A stretch of DNA of 64,000 bases from Mycobacterium sp. 852014-52450_SCH5900713 (GCF_001667075.1 NZ_LZIL01000078.1:186001-250000); one strand, 5' to 3'; positions 32,312 to 40,967 are shown, counted from the stretch's first letter. Notes: a model not told the origin generated them from the letters alone. Translations and numbers: made by a program.

Positions 32312-32805
32312 GGTGGGACCTTTCTGCTGCTCACTCTCGGTGGATCCTGCTGGACCTTTGTCTAGCAAGAACAGTTGTCGCCCTGGCGATTACATCCGGT
32401 GCCATGCGTACCAACCTCGAACTGATATCAATCTCCTGCCCGGCGGGGTGAGCTGTCATCACCCCGGCCTTGTTTCACCCGGGTGAGTTCTGGTGTGCCG
32501 CCATGGCCAACTGCTCAAACCCGATATTTGGCGGTATACCCAGCCAGGAAAGTGGGTTAGAGTACCCAGAACAAGCGGACGAGAACAAAGCGGTCGCAAA
32601 TATCGCGCACCCAGCCAACGGGCTTCAACGTCTACTGCAGGCGACCCAGCCATCAGACTGCCATTGCAGCTCAGTCAGAACGCTCGTCCGCTGTCCAGGA
32701 CAATAAGCATGTGCCGACGTGTACATGAAATAGCAAGGCCTGCAAGGGACTTACGGATTATCGCGATTGCCCGCGGCCTTCGGCGACGGTGAAGGAGTGT
32801 CAACC
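32312..32805. other. Intergenic stretch with operator site F
   Basis: Apart from operator site F (32446-32486), I see no gene or repeat here. The stretch from 32520 to 32780 is AT-richer than its surroundings and shows several broken frames, consistent with decayed sequence at the island edge. Confidence 0.45.
32446..32486 (-). promoter_or_regulatory. Bipartite TCACCC/GGGTGA operator, site F
   Basis: TCACCC-GGGTGA 32475-32486 is perfect; TCACCC 32459-32464 lies 10 nt away (11 at the other sites), then 7 nt and GGGTGA 32446-32451. It points left to the SDR-msrB-msrA-tal genes, 135 nt from the SDR start. Confidence 0.8.
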
Positions 32806-33117
32806 ATGTACAGCCCAGATGAAGAAGTGGTGCTGATCACCGATGCCACGGCGTTGCCGGGCAAAGGAGACGACCTGCGGCGTGCGCTTGTCGAGTTGAT
32901 CCCTCAGTCGCTGGCCGAGGCCGACGTCAGCACCTTCCGCCTCCACGAAGACCGTGATCGTCCGGGGCATTTCACGCTTTACCAGCGGTTCCGGAATCAG
33001 CACGCCGTCGACCTTCACGTTCAAACCAATCATTTTGCGCTCAGCGTAGAAGCCTTGGCCGAGTTCGCCGAGGGCGGCAAGCCCCAGGTCACCTTCTATC
33101 GTGTACTGAGTCGCTAA
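32806..33117 (+). CDS. Antibiotic-biosynthesis-monooxygenase (ABM) domain protein
   Basis: A 103-residue dimeric ferredoxin-like ABM protein: VVLITDATALPGKGDDLRRAL and FTLYQRFRNQHAVDLHVQTNHF (cited in part), ending VTFYRVLSR. ATG 32806 has AAGGAG upstream. Members act as quinol monooxygenases or small sensors. It has no operator site of the island type and no obvious partner. Confidence 0.8.
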   Translation: MYSPDEEVVLITDATALPGKGDDLRRALVELIPQSLAEADVSTFRLHEDRDRPGHFTLYQRFRNQHAVDLHVQTNHFALSVEALAEFAEGGKPQVTFYRVLSR

Positions 33118-33165
33118 GCAGCTGTGATCCACTGACCGAGGCGGCTTCGCGTAACCGATCCTGAC

Positions 33166-33282
33166 TTACCGCGGAAACCCCTCCGTCACCAGCAATTCCG
33201 CGGCACAGCTGAGGATGCGGTCACGCGTCGCTCGTCCGCGACTCGTCGCTGGCAGCTGGTCGCCAGCCGGGGAGCATGCCAT
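33166..33282 (-). pseudogene. N-terminal stub of a TetR-family regulator
   Basis: The minus strand reads a TetR-type start, GRATRDRILSCAAELLVTEGF, i.e. the first helix of the HTH, then a stop at 33166. The remaining 150-170 residues are absent. It is a truncated relic beside the GNAT gene. Confidence 0.6.
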
Positions 33283-33365
33283 CAGATTACGGGTTGATTG
33301 CCGACCTGGGGTCCACGCCCCACTACGGTTCGGGCGGGCGCGTGGGGGCAACACAGCTGTGGTGT

Positions 33366-33977
33366 TCAGGACTGTTGCGATCCTGGCGCCGGCGCGCAGG
33401 CCGGCTCTGGCAGGTCCAGATCAGCTTTGCTCAGACGGTAGACCTCAAGGGTCAGGTTGTAGTACTTGTCGGTCTCACCGACCCATTCCATTCCCACTCG
33501 CCGCGCCGTGGCCACCCCGCGACGATTGCCTGGCCGCACGACGGCGAATACCTCACTGACACCGACGTTTGTGAATGCTTGATGGGCCACTGCATGACCG
33601 GCTTCCGCACCGTAACCGTGACCCCACCGCGTGGGTGCCACCTGCCAGCCGATCTCGAGATCGGTGCGGCCGGGCGGCAGGGGGAGTAGCGCCACTCCAC
33701 CGATCAAGTCGCCAGAGTGTCTATCGGTAATCGCCCATCGGCCGAGGGGGAGGCCGGTCGCGTCGCTTTCGGCGATCCATGTGCCCAAGAGTTGGCGCAT
33801 CGTAGCGTCGTCGGTGATCACTGGCAGCGCCGGACACAGCCAACGCGAAACCTCCGGCGCGCTGTATATCCCAAAGGCGGCGATGTCGTCGTCGAGCTGC
33901 CATGGGCGCAATAGGAGCCGGTTGGTCAGGATGCGTCTCGTGTCAGGATCCCATTCGACGTGGCGATGCTCATGCAT
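33366..33977 (-). CDS. GNAT-family N-acetyltransferase (RimJ/RimL type)
   Basis: A 203-residue acetyltransferase: LTNRLLLRPWQLDDDIAAF, GRWAITDRHSGDLIGGVALL, WQVAPTRWGHGYGAEA as the acetyl-CoA P-loop (RWGHGYGxEA), and VVRPGNRRGVATARRVGM. RimJ/L relatives acetylate N-terminal amines of proteins or small amines. Single gene; its ATG 33977 has CAGGAG upstream. No substrate can be assigned. Confidence 0.88.
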   Translation of the reverse strand: MHEHRHVEWDPDTRRILTNRLLLRPWQLDDDIAAFGIYSAPEVSRWLCPALPVITDDATMRQLLGTWIAESDATGLPLGRWAITDRHSGDLIGGVALLPLPPGRTDLEIGWQVAPTRWGHGYGAEAGHAVAHQAFTNVGVSEVFAVVRPGNRRGVATARRVGMEWVGETDKYYNLTLEVYRLSKADLDLPEPACAPAPGSQQS

Positions 33978-34100
33978 TTGAAACTCCTGGGCTCTTTGGA
34001 CGCATACTGGGGAAAGTCACCCAATTCTACCAATTTCGGCAAAGTAGGACCGACGTCCTCAGGCCCGTTGGGCCGCCCCCACTGCTGCGTGACATCCTGC

Positions 34101-36407
34101 TCAGGCGCCCAGCGGCCGCTCCCCGATGACCCGCCCGGCCCGCAGGCTCGCGACCTCGGCCACCGACAGGCCCAGACCGGCCAGTACTTCGCCGTTGTGC
34201 TGGCCCAGCGTCGGCGGGGCGGCATTGTGGTGGCGGGCCGGTCCGGGGGTGATGCGAAACGGCCAGCCGGGATAGCGGTGCGGTCCGGTGATCGGGTGCA
34301 GGAGTTCCTCGTAGTAGCCGCGCGCGTCGAGCTGGGCGCCAATAAGGACGCCGTCGTACATCCGGTCGCCGGTGATCACCCGCTCGGCCGGGATACCTTG
34401 TGTCTGAAGGGCTTCCACGACCGCTGATGCGGTCTGTGTGCGCGTCCACGCGGCGACCATCTCGTCGAACACTTCGTGGCCGAGCCGCCCGTCGTTGGGC
34501 AGCGACAGCGCGACCCATACGCCGTCCTCCGCGGTCGGGTAAACGCCTTGCAGGTAGCCGCGCTGCCGGTCGCCCCGGCGCGGGGACACGACGCCGGTCA
34601 TCGAATACTCGATCACCGGTTCCGCGGTCACGCAGGCCGCGACCTCGATCTGAGCGATCTCGATCAGCTGGCCCTCCCCCGTTCGGCGTCGGTGCTCGAG
34701 GGCGGCAAGCAGTGCCACCCCCGCGTGCACGCCGACGATGGGATCGGCGGGGCCCTGCGGGTTGCACGGCGGACCGTCGGGGTAGCCGGTCACGGCCGAC
34801 ATCCCCGAGGTCTGCTCGAAGTTCAGCGCCCACCCGACGTAGTCGCGCCACGGGCCTCGCAGGCCGTATCCCGGCATCCGCACAACGATCACGTCGGGGT
34901 TCAGTGCCACCAGCGCGTCGTAGTCCAGGCCGAACTGCTCGACCACCCGGGGCGAGAAGTTCTCCACGACCACGTCGGCCTCCGCGGCGAGCCGCCGGGC
35001 GATGTCGAGGCCCCGCTCGGAGGTCAGGTCGAGGGTGAGGTCGCGCTTGTTGAGGTTGGTACCCTGCCAGATTGGGCTGCGTTCGTACCAGTCGTCGCCC
35101 TCGTAGGCGAAAGCGCCGGAGTAGCGGTGCCCGTCAGGCCGCTGGATCGACTCGACCTTGACGATGTCGGCGCCGAACGCGCCCAGGTAGCACGTCAGGT
35201 AGGCGCCGGCCCAGAACGTGGTCAGGTCGAGGACGCGCACGCCGGAAAAGGGCAGCGGCCCTTCGGTCGTGTTGAGCGAGCGGGCCTTGGTGGCCCACGG
35301 TTCGGGGCCCGTGCCCAGGTTCGGCGCCGGACGGGGTTGGGGCACCGGGGTTTTCGCGAAGCGGAACGGCGGCCCGGGTCGCTGGAACGACCACCCGGGC
35401 CCACCGGATTGCACGAAGAAACCGCGCTCGGCGTACTGCGGGCAGGTCGACACGGTGGCCCCGTCGTTGACCGGGGCGGCCGGGATGCGCAGGGCCTGAG
35501 CGAGTTCCACGATCTCTGCGACAGTCTGCTGGGCGAGCAACGGCTCCGCCTTGCGGAAGAATTCGTCGCGCTCCGGGCCGCCCATCATGATCGAGAGCTG
35601 ATGCTCGCCGTACTCGGGCAGGCCGAGCATGGCACACACATCCAGCCAGTGCTGGCCGGTCAGGCAGTTGATGCCCACCCAGCCGTCGGCGCCCCGGACG
35701 ACACCCAGCATGGGTGCCGACCGCAGGTTCGCGGGCAAGCCGAGGCTTTTCATGCGCTGTGCCATCAGCATCGGATAGGGCAGCGTCGACAGCAGCGCTT
35801 CGAGCTGGGAGACGTCCACCTCTCTGACCCCGCCGGCGGCCGGCAACCGCAACGCGGTCAGCGCGCCCAGCGCGCCGTAAACACCTGCGACGTACTCGGA
35901 GATGCGGGCGCCGACCTGCACAGGTGGGCGGTCCGGATCCCGGGCGCTGATCCATCCCGACGCCGCCTGCGCGGTCAGGGGTGTGGCTTGCCGCTGACGC
36001 CAGGGCCCGCACTGACCGAATCCAGAGATGCGCAGCAGCACCAGGTTTGGGTTCAGCCGGCTCAAGGCGTCCGGGCCCAGCCCCCGGCGTTCCAATATTC
36101 CCGGACCGAAGTCCTCGATGAGCACGTGCGCCTGCGTGATGAGCTCCCGGATCGCCGCCAGATCGCCCGGCTCGGCCAGATCGAGGGTGACGCCGCACTT
36201 TCCGGCGTTGAGGTACTCGAACAGTCCGGAGCGCTGTGGGTCGCAGACTCCCCCGGGGAACGGACCCCAGCGGCGCAACGAATCCCCGGCGGGCGGCTCT
36301 ATTTTGGTGACCTCGGCACCGAGGTCGACGAAAAGCTTTGCGGCGTAAGGACCTGAGATCTCGTTGGCGAGTTCGACGACATGGAGCCCGGCAAGGGGAT
36401 CCGTCAT
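34101..36407 (-). CDS. Fused two-domain CaiB/BaiF CoA-transferase
   Basis: A 768-residue protein made of two complete class III CoA-transferase domains (about 1-375 and 395-768), each starting with the family motif (GLHVVELANEISGPYAAK; GVRVLDLTTFWAGAYL). Domain 2 keeps the catalytic Asp (GPADPIVGVHAG). In domain 1 the matching place reads RISEYVAG, a Glu at about residue 171. Single proteins of this layout activate steroid side-chain or bile-acid-like carboxylates in actinobacteria. ATG 36407 overlaps the aldehyde-dehydrogenase stop (ATGA). It is likely to make CoA esters for the divergent ChsH/Ltp2-like genes. Confidence 0.88.
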   Translation of the reverse strand: MTDPLAGLHVVELANEISGPYAAKLFVDLGAEVTKIEPPAGDSLRRWGPFPGGVCDPQRSGLFEYLNAGKCGVTLDLAEPGDLAAIRELITQAHVLIEDFGPGILERRGLGPDALSRLNPNLVLLRISGFGQCGPWRQRQATPLTAQAASGWISARDPDRPPVQVGARISEYVAGVYGALGALTALRLPAAGGVREVDVSQLEALLSTLPYPMLMAQRMKSLGLPANLRSAPMLGVVRGADGWVGINCLTGQHWLDVCAMLGLPEYGEHQLSIMMGGPERDEFFRKAEPLLAQQTVAEIVELAQALRIPAAPVNDGATVSTCPQYAERGFFVQSGGPGWSFQRPGPPFRFAKTPVPQPRPAPNLGTGPEPWATKARSLNTTEGPLPFSGVRVLDLTTFWAGAYLTCYLGAFGADIVKVESIQRPDGHRYSGAFAYEGDDWYERSPIWQGTNLNKRDLTLDLTSERGLDIARRLAAEADVVVENFSPRVVEQFGLDYDALVALNPDVIVVRMPGYGLRGPWRDYVGWALNFEQTSGMSAVTGYPDGPPCNPQGPADPIVGVHAGVALLAALEHRRRTGEGQLIEIAQIEVAACVTAEPVIEYSMTGVVSPRRGDRQRGYLQGVYPTAEDGVWVALSLPNDGRLGHEVFDEMVAAWTRTQTASAVVEALQTQGIPAERVITGDRMYDGVLIGAQLDARGYYEELLHPITGPHRYPGWPFRITPGPARHHNAAPPTLGQHNGEVLAGLGLSVAEVASLRAGRVIGERPLGA

Positions 36408-37873
36408 GCCGGGATCCCGATGGCCTTCACCTCCATGTACTGGTGCAGTCCGCTGATTCCGCCACTCTCCCGGCCGAACCCGCTCAGCTTGTAGCCGCCG
36501 AACGGCGCATCGCCCGGCCCGACGCCGTTGACCGCGACCTGACCGGTGCGCATGCGCCGGGCCACCGCGACGGCCCGGTCCACGTCGGTGCCCCACACGG
36601 CGCCGGAAAGCCCGTAGCACGAGTTGTTCGCGATCGCGACGGCGTCGTCGTCGTCGCGGTAGCGCAGCACCGACAGCACGGGCCCGAACACTTCCTCCTG
36701 TGCGATCGTCGAATTCGGTTGCACACCAGTGAGAATCGTCGGTTCGAAGTAGAAGCCGGTATCCAGGTCGGCCGGGCGGCCGCCGCCGGTCGCCAGCTTC
36801 GCTCCCTCGTTGACCGCGCCGTCGACGTGCGCCTGCACACGCTCGCGTTGCGCCGCGCTGATGAGCGGCCCCATCTCCACCGTCGGGTCCCTGGGGTCGC
36901 CGACCTTGACGTCGCGGGCGAGCTCGACGAGCCGGTCCACGACGTCGTCGTGCAACGAATCGGGAAGCAGCAGCCGGCTGTGCAGGATGCAGGCCTGCCC
37001 GGCGTGCAACGAGCAGCAATCGAAGAGCATCTGACGCAGCATCTCGTCGGTCAGCTGCGTGTCGTCGAGGATGATGCTCGCCGATTTCCCGCCGCACTCC
37101 AGCAACAGCCGCTTCATGGCGTCGCCCGCGGCCCGCATGACCTCGCAACCGACGGCGGAGCTCCCGGTGAAGCTGATCATGTCGATGCGAGGATCCGTCG
37201 TGAGCGATTTGGCGGCTTCGAGCCCCGAGGGCGTGACCACATTGACCACGCCCGGCGGAATGTCGGTCTCTTCGTCGATGATGCGCGCCAGCGCAAGGCC
37301 CGCGAGCGGCGTCAGCGGCGAGGGCTTGAGCACGACGGTGTTGCCCGCGGCCAGGGCGTTGTTCACCTTCATCACGTTGAGACAGTGCGGGAAGTTCCAC
37401 GGCGTCAGGATCGACACGACTCCGAGCGGCTCGCGGCGCAGCAACGTCGTCCCGGCACCGATCCCGGTGACCGGCTCGTCGACCAACTTCGTCGCGAGCT
37501 GGGCCGCATGCATGGACATGTAGCCGGCGCCGTCGATTTGCATCATGCGCTCGACCCCGACGCAGCCCCACTCGACCTGGGACAGCGCGAAGATCTCGTC
37601 GGCGTGCTTGAGCAAGGCCGCACCCAGCTGGTTGAGGCAGCCGGCCCTCTCGTCGGGGCTCATCCGGCCCCACGGCCCGCTGTCGAAGGCCGCCCGCGCG
37701 GCGGCGATCGCCGCGCCGACCTGGGCGACACTGGCGTCGGGTGCGGTGCCGATGGATTCTTCGGTGGCCGGGTTGATGTCGTCGTAGCGACCGTCCTCCG
37801 GCTCGACCCATCTGCCGTCGATGTAGAGCTGATAGGTGTCGACAAGAGATCCCGGAGTTTGCAGCTCGGTCAT
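36404..37873 (-). CDS. NAD(P)+-dependent aldehyde dehydrogenase
   Basis: A 489-residue ALDH superfamily member: SILTPWNFPHCLNVMKVNNA (cited in part) for substrate and cofactor, FTGSSAVG for the NAD site, LECGGKSASII with the general-base Glu, and HAGQACILHSRLL with the catalytic Cys. GAGGAAC before ATG 37873 favours this start over 37900. It would oxidise an aldehyde to the acid that the coupled CoA-transferase then activates. Divergent from the truncated P450 gene across a 171-bp promoter region. Confidence 0.92.
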   Translation of the reverse strand: MTELQTPGSLVDTYQLYIDGRWVEPEDGRYDDINPATEESIGTAPDASVAQVGAAIAAARAAFDSGPWGRMSPDERAGCLNQLGAALLKHADEIFALSQVEWGCVGVERMMQIDGAGYMSMHAAQLATKLVDEPVTGIGAGTTLLRREPLGVVSILTPWNFPHCLNVMKVNNALAAGNTVVLKPSPLTPLAGLALARIIDEETDIPPGVVNVVTPSGLEAAKSLTTDPRIDMISFTGSSAVGCEVMRAAGDAMKRLLLECGGKSASIILDDTQLTDEMLRQMLFDCCSLHAGQACILHSRLLLPDSLHDDVVDRLVELARDVKVGDPRDPTVEMGPLISAAQRERVQAHVDGAVNEGAKLATGGGRPADLDTGFYFEPTILTGVQPNSTIAQEEVFGPVLSVLRYRDDDDAVAIANNSCYGLSGAVWGTDVDRAVAVARRMRTGQVAVNGVGPGDAPFGGYKLSGFGRESGGISGLHQYMEVKAIGIPA

Positions 37874-38044
37874 GCGGTTCCTCACCCGAACGTCGGTCAT
37901 CTAACCACTTGGTGTACACCCATGGCCGGGCGTCGTCAATCACTAACCACGCGAGTTACACACCATTTCCCCAGTGCCGCGTCGGTATTGACACCAGCAG
38001 GCGGCGCGCGGTAGACACAAGGCCGCAAGACACATCGTGCTAAT

Positions 38045-38275
38045 ATGTCTGATCTTCTGGCCAGGGAGGCCGCCGTGCGGACCACTTTGCCCGCTTCTTG
38101 GTTGCACTCCCCCGACTTCGAGGACGGCGATCCGCACCCGGCGTACCGCGAGCTGCGCGCGACCGCGCCGGTGTGCTGGAGCGGCGGCGCCTACGCAATT
38201 CAGCGTGACATCATCTCCATGGCCGGATTGGGCATGCCGAGCGCCCCGCGTGACCTTCGCGCCACCACAACCTAG
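38045..38275 (+). pseudogene. Cytochrome P450 stub
   Basis: The first 45 residues (LPASWLHSPDFEDGDPHPAY and ELRATAPVCW) are a P450 N-terminus; then the frame passes directly into a short unrelated or C-terminal end (MPSAPRDLRATTT) and stops. The I-helix, ExxR and heme-Cys motifs are gone, so it cannot be a P450. AGGAGG at its end serves the next gene. It is the first of three stubs in this operon. Confidence 0.7.
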
Positions 38276-38289
38276 GAGGACAGCAGCCA

Positions 38290-38835
38290 GTGACCGACTC
38301 AGAAACCGTCAGCGCCAAGGTGCGGGCCCTCGTCGGCCAGCCGACCGGCGGCACCGGAAAACCGTCGGTGGCGCCGGATCCGGTCAACCAGCCGATGATC
38401 CGGCACTGGGCGTACGCGATGGCCGACATGAACCCCGTCTACCTCGACCCCGGGTTCGCCGGGAAATCACGGTTCGGCGGCATCGTGTCACCGCCGGTGA
38501 TGCTGCAGACCTGGACCATGCCGTCGCCGATCCTGGAAGGCATCGGCGAGCGCGGGGGCGCTCCCATCGAAATCAAGGGCAACCCAACGGCTTTCCTCGA
38601 CGAGGCCGGCTACACCAGCACGGTGGCCACCAACTCGGAGTTCGAGATCGAGCGCTACCCACGCCTGGGCGACGTCATCAGCGCGACGACAGTGTACGAA
38701 TCGGTCTCCGACGAAAAGAAGACGGCGCTGGGCACCGGCTTCTTTCTGACCTGGCTGACGACCTACACCGACCAGAACGGAGAAGTTCTGGGGCGCCAGC
38801 GGTTCCGTGTGCTGCGATTCCGGCCGGAGGGCTGA
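38290..38835 (+). CDS. ChsH2-like MaoC/FAS1-dehydratase domain protein
   Basis: A 181-residue hot-dog protein from GTG 38290 with AGGAGGA upstream. Motifs: PVNQPMIRHWAYAMADMNPV and FGGIVSPPVMLQTWTM, typical of the N-terminal MaoC domain of ChsH2 (Rv3542c). In M. tuberculosis, ChsH2 carries this domain fused to a DUF35 domain and pairs with ChsH1 as an enoyl-CoA hydratase in cholesterol side-chain removal (established). Here the DUF35 part is a separate gene, overlapping by TGATG. Confidence 0.85.
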   Translation: MTDSETVSAKVRALVGQPTGGTGKPSVAPDPVNQPMIRHWAYAMADMNPVYLDPGFAGKSRFGGIVSPPVMLQTWTMPSPILEGIGERGGAPIEIKGNPTAFLDEAGYTSTVATNSEFEIERYPRLGDVISATTVYESVSDEKKTALGTGFFLTWLTTYTDQNGEVLGRQRFRVLRFRPEG

Positions 38836-39233
38836 TGGCCACCAGACTGGCGCCCGCCATCACCAAGGACACCGAGTTCTTCTGGAACGGGTTGCGGGAC
38901 AACAAGCTTCTGATCCAACGCTGCGGCGGATGCGGACAGCTGCGCCACCCACCCCGCCCGATGTGCCCCCATTGCCGTTCCCTGGACTGGGACGCCGTCG
39001 AGTCGTCGGGCCGCGGCACCGTCTACAGCCACGTGATGCCGCACGAACCGAAGTTCCCGTTCTTCGAATACCCCTATGTCGTCGTGCTGGTGGAACTCGA
39101 GGAGGGTGTGCGGCTGGTATCGAACCTGACCGGTGTCGACCCGCCGGACGTGAGGACGGGGATGCCGGTCGAGGTCTACTACCAGAGTTTCGATAACGAC
39201 CTGGTACTGCACCAGTTTCGGCCGGCCACGTAG
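38835..39233 (+). CDS. DUF35 zinc-ribbon/OB-fold protein (ChsH2 C-terminal half, stand-alone)
   Basis: A 132-residue protein: LLIQRCGGCGQLRHPPRPMC and CPHCRSLDW give a rubredoxin-like zinc ribbon, then an OB fold with GTVYSHVMPHEPKFPFFEYP (cited in part). In the ChsH2-Ltp2 aldolase, the DUF35 domain binds Ltp2 and is needed for its activity (established). As a free protein here it could recruit the thiolase-like Ltp2 homologue encoded downstream. Start overlaps the previous stop (TGATG). Confidence 0.88.
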   Translation: MATRLAPAITKDTEFFWNGLRDNKLLIQRCGGCGQLRHPPRPMCPHCRSLDWDAVESSGRGTVYSHVMPHEPKFPFFEYPYVVVLVELEEGVRLVSNLTGVDPPDVRTGMPVEVYYQSFDNDLVLHQFRPAT

Positions 39234-39242
39234 GCGGGGGCC

Positions 39243-39326
39243 ATGGACTTCACGTTCACCGAAGAGCAGGAAACAACCTGCAAGCTGGCCCACCGCGGCG
39301 CGACCTATTCGGAAGGACTACCATGA
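39243..39326 (+). pseudogene. Acyl-CoA dehydrogenase stub (27 codons)
   Basis: ATG 39243 starts MDFTFTEEQETTCKLAH, the classic beginning of an acyl-CoA dehydrogenase, then RGATYSEGLP and stop. The stop overlaps the next ATG (ATGA at 39323). About 350 codons are missing, while translational coupling to the neighbour is kept. Confidence 0.65.
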
Positions 39327-39790
39327 CGACCACCGCGAGCCGCACCAGCACCCTGCGCTGGGCGGACATCTCCGTCGGCGACGAGGTCACCCCGCTTGAC
39401 GTCCCGATCACCACGACGATGATCGTCGCCGGGGCGATCGCCACCCGCGACTTCATGCCCGTGCACCACGACCGCGACTACGCCAACAAGCAGGGGTCGC
39501 CCAACCTGTTCATGAACATCCTGACCACCAACGGCTACTGCGTGCGGTTCCTCACCGACTGGGCCGGGCCCGAAGCGATGGTCAAGAAGCTGTCGATTCG
39601 CCTTGGCGTGCCGTGCTTTCCGGACGACCCGCTGCGCTTCACCGGCAGCGTCACCGGAAAGACCGAGGGCGCCGGGGGTGAGAACTTCGTCGAGGTGACG
39701 CTCAAGGGCTCCAACAGCTTGGGCGATCACGTCTCGGGCACCGCGATCCTCAGCCTGCTCGACGGGGCGCCCGAAACGAGTCAAGCGTGA
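39323..39790 (+). CDS. ChsH1-like MaoC enoyl-CoA hydratase subunit
   Basis: A 155-residue hot-dog protein that tracks ChsH1 (Rv3541c) closely: ATRDFMPVHHDRDYANKQGS carries the Asp/His hydratase motif, then LFMNILTTNGYCVRFLTDWAG (cited in part), LSIRLGVPCFPDDPL and GSNSLGDHVSGTA. With the ChsH2-like subunit it should hydrate an enoyl-CoA with a short branched side chain. Overlaps the Ltp2-like gene by ATGA at 39787. Confidence 0.88.
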   Translation: MTTTASRTSTLRWADISVGDEVTPLDVPITTTMIVAGAIATRDFMPVHHDRDYANKQGSPNLFMNILTTNGYCVRFLTDWAGPEAMVKKLSIRLGVPCFPDDPLRFTGSVTGKTEGAGGENFVEVTLKGSNSLGDHVSGTAILSLLDGAPETSQA

Positions 39791-40956
39791 GCGGCTCGCT
39801 GCCCGGTGCGGCCGCCATCGTCGGGATCGGCCAGACCGAGTTCTCCAAGGAATCCGGCCGCAGCGAACTGCAATTGGCGTGCGAGGCGGTCAGTGCCGCC
39901 CTCGACGACGCCGGCCTGGCGCCCGGTGACGTCGACGGCATGGTCACGTTCACCATGGACTCCAGCGACGAGATCGACATCGCGCGCAACGTGGGGATCG
40001 GCGACCTGAGCTTCTTCTCCCGCGTCCACCACGGCGGGGGTGCCGCCGCCGGCACCGTGGTGCACGCCGCGATGGCCGTCGCCACGGGCGTCGCCGACGT
40101 CGTGGTGTGCTGGCGCGCCTTCAACGAGCGGTCCGGTTTCCGGTTCGGCGGCAGCGGACGCAGCATGGCGGAAACACCGTTGTTCATGGCGCACTACGCG
40201 CCGTTCGGATTGCTGACTCCCGCAGCGTGGGTCGCCATGCACGCACAGCGTTACATGTCGACGTACGGGGTCACCAACGAGGACTTCGGCCGCATCGCGG
40301 TGGTCGACCGCGCGCACGCGGCGCGCAATCCCGATGCCTGGTTCTACCAGCGCCCGATCACGCTGGAAGACCACCAGAATTCGCGCTGGATCATCGAACC
40401 GGTGCTGCGCCTGCTGGATTGCTGTCAGGAAAGCGACGGCGGGGTCGCGCTCGTCGTCACCAGCGCCGAGCGCGCACGCGACCTGCGGCAGCCGCCGGCG
40501 ATCATCACCGCGGCCGCCCAGGGCGCGGCCGCCAACGGCGAGATGATGACCAGCTACTACCGCGACGACATCACCGGCCTGCCCGAGATGGGCGTGGTCG
40601 CGAACAGGCTGTGGCGTGACTCGGAGCTCAAGCCCCAAGACATCCAAACCGCCTTCATCTACGACCATTTCACGCCGTTCGTGTTCACCCAGCTCGAGGA
40701 GCTCGGGTTCTGTGGGCGCGGCGAAGCGAAGGACTTCGCCACCGTCGAGCGGCTGTCGCTGGGTGGGGATTTCCCGATCAACACCAACGGCGGCCTGCTC
40801 GGCGAGGCCTACATCCACGGCATGAACGGCATCACCGAGGGGGTGCGCCAGGTGCGCGGCACGTCCTACAACCAGGTCGACAACGTCGAACACGTCTTGG
40901 TCACCTCGGGCACCGGGGTACCCACCAGTGGGCTGATCCTGGCGCCCGCCAACTGA
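39787..40956 (+). CDS. Ltp2-like thiolase-fold aldolase (lipid-transfer protein)
   Basis: A 389-residue SCP-x/thiolase-fold protein: AAIVGIGQTEFSKESGRSEL, RVHHGGGAAAGTVVHAA where a true thiolase has the nucleophile Cys (here Gly/Ala, no Cys), FIYDHFTPFVFTQLEELGF (Tyr in a conserved block), and INTNGGLLGEAYIHGMNG. The missing Cys and the neighbours match Ltp2 (Rv3540c), a retro-aldolase that splits the steroid side-chain 22-hydroxy thioester with the DUF35 partner (established for Ltp2). Substrate here is unknown. Confidence 0.87.
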   Translation: MSGSLPGAAAIVGIGQTEFSKESGRSELQLACEAVSAALDDAGLAPGDVDGMVTFTMDSSDEIDIARNVGIGDLSFFSRVHHGGGAAAGTVVHAAMAVATGVADVVVCWRAFNERSGFRFGGSGRSMAETPLFMAHYAPFGLLTPAAWVAMHAQRYMSTYGVTNEDFGRIAVVDRAHAARNPDAWFYQRPITLEDHQNSRWIIEPVLRLLDCCQESDGGVALVVTSAERARDLRQPPAIITAAAQGAAANGEMMTSYYRDDITGLPEMGVVANRLWRDSELKPQDIQTAFIYDHFTPFVFTQLEELGFCGRGEAKDFATVERLSLGGDFPINTNGGLLGEAYIHGMNGITEGVRQVRGTSYNQVDNVEHVLVTSGTGVPTSGLILAPAN

Positions 40957-40967
40957 GGGGAACCATC

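Noticed and set aside
38045..38275. Assignment of the P450 stub to a named CYP family
   Set aside because: Only the N-terminus remains, which is not diagnostic.
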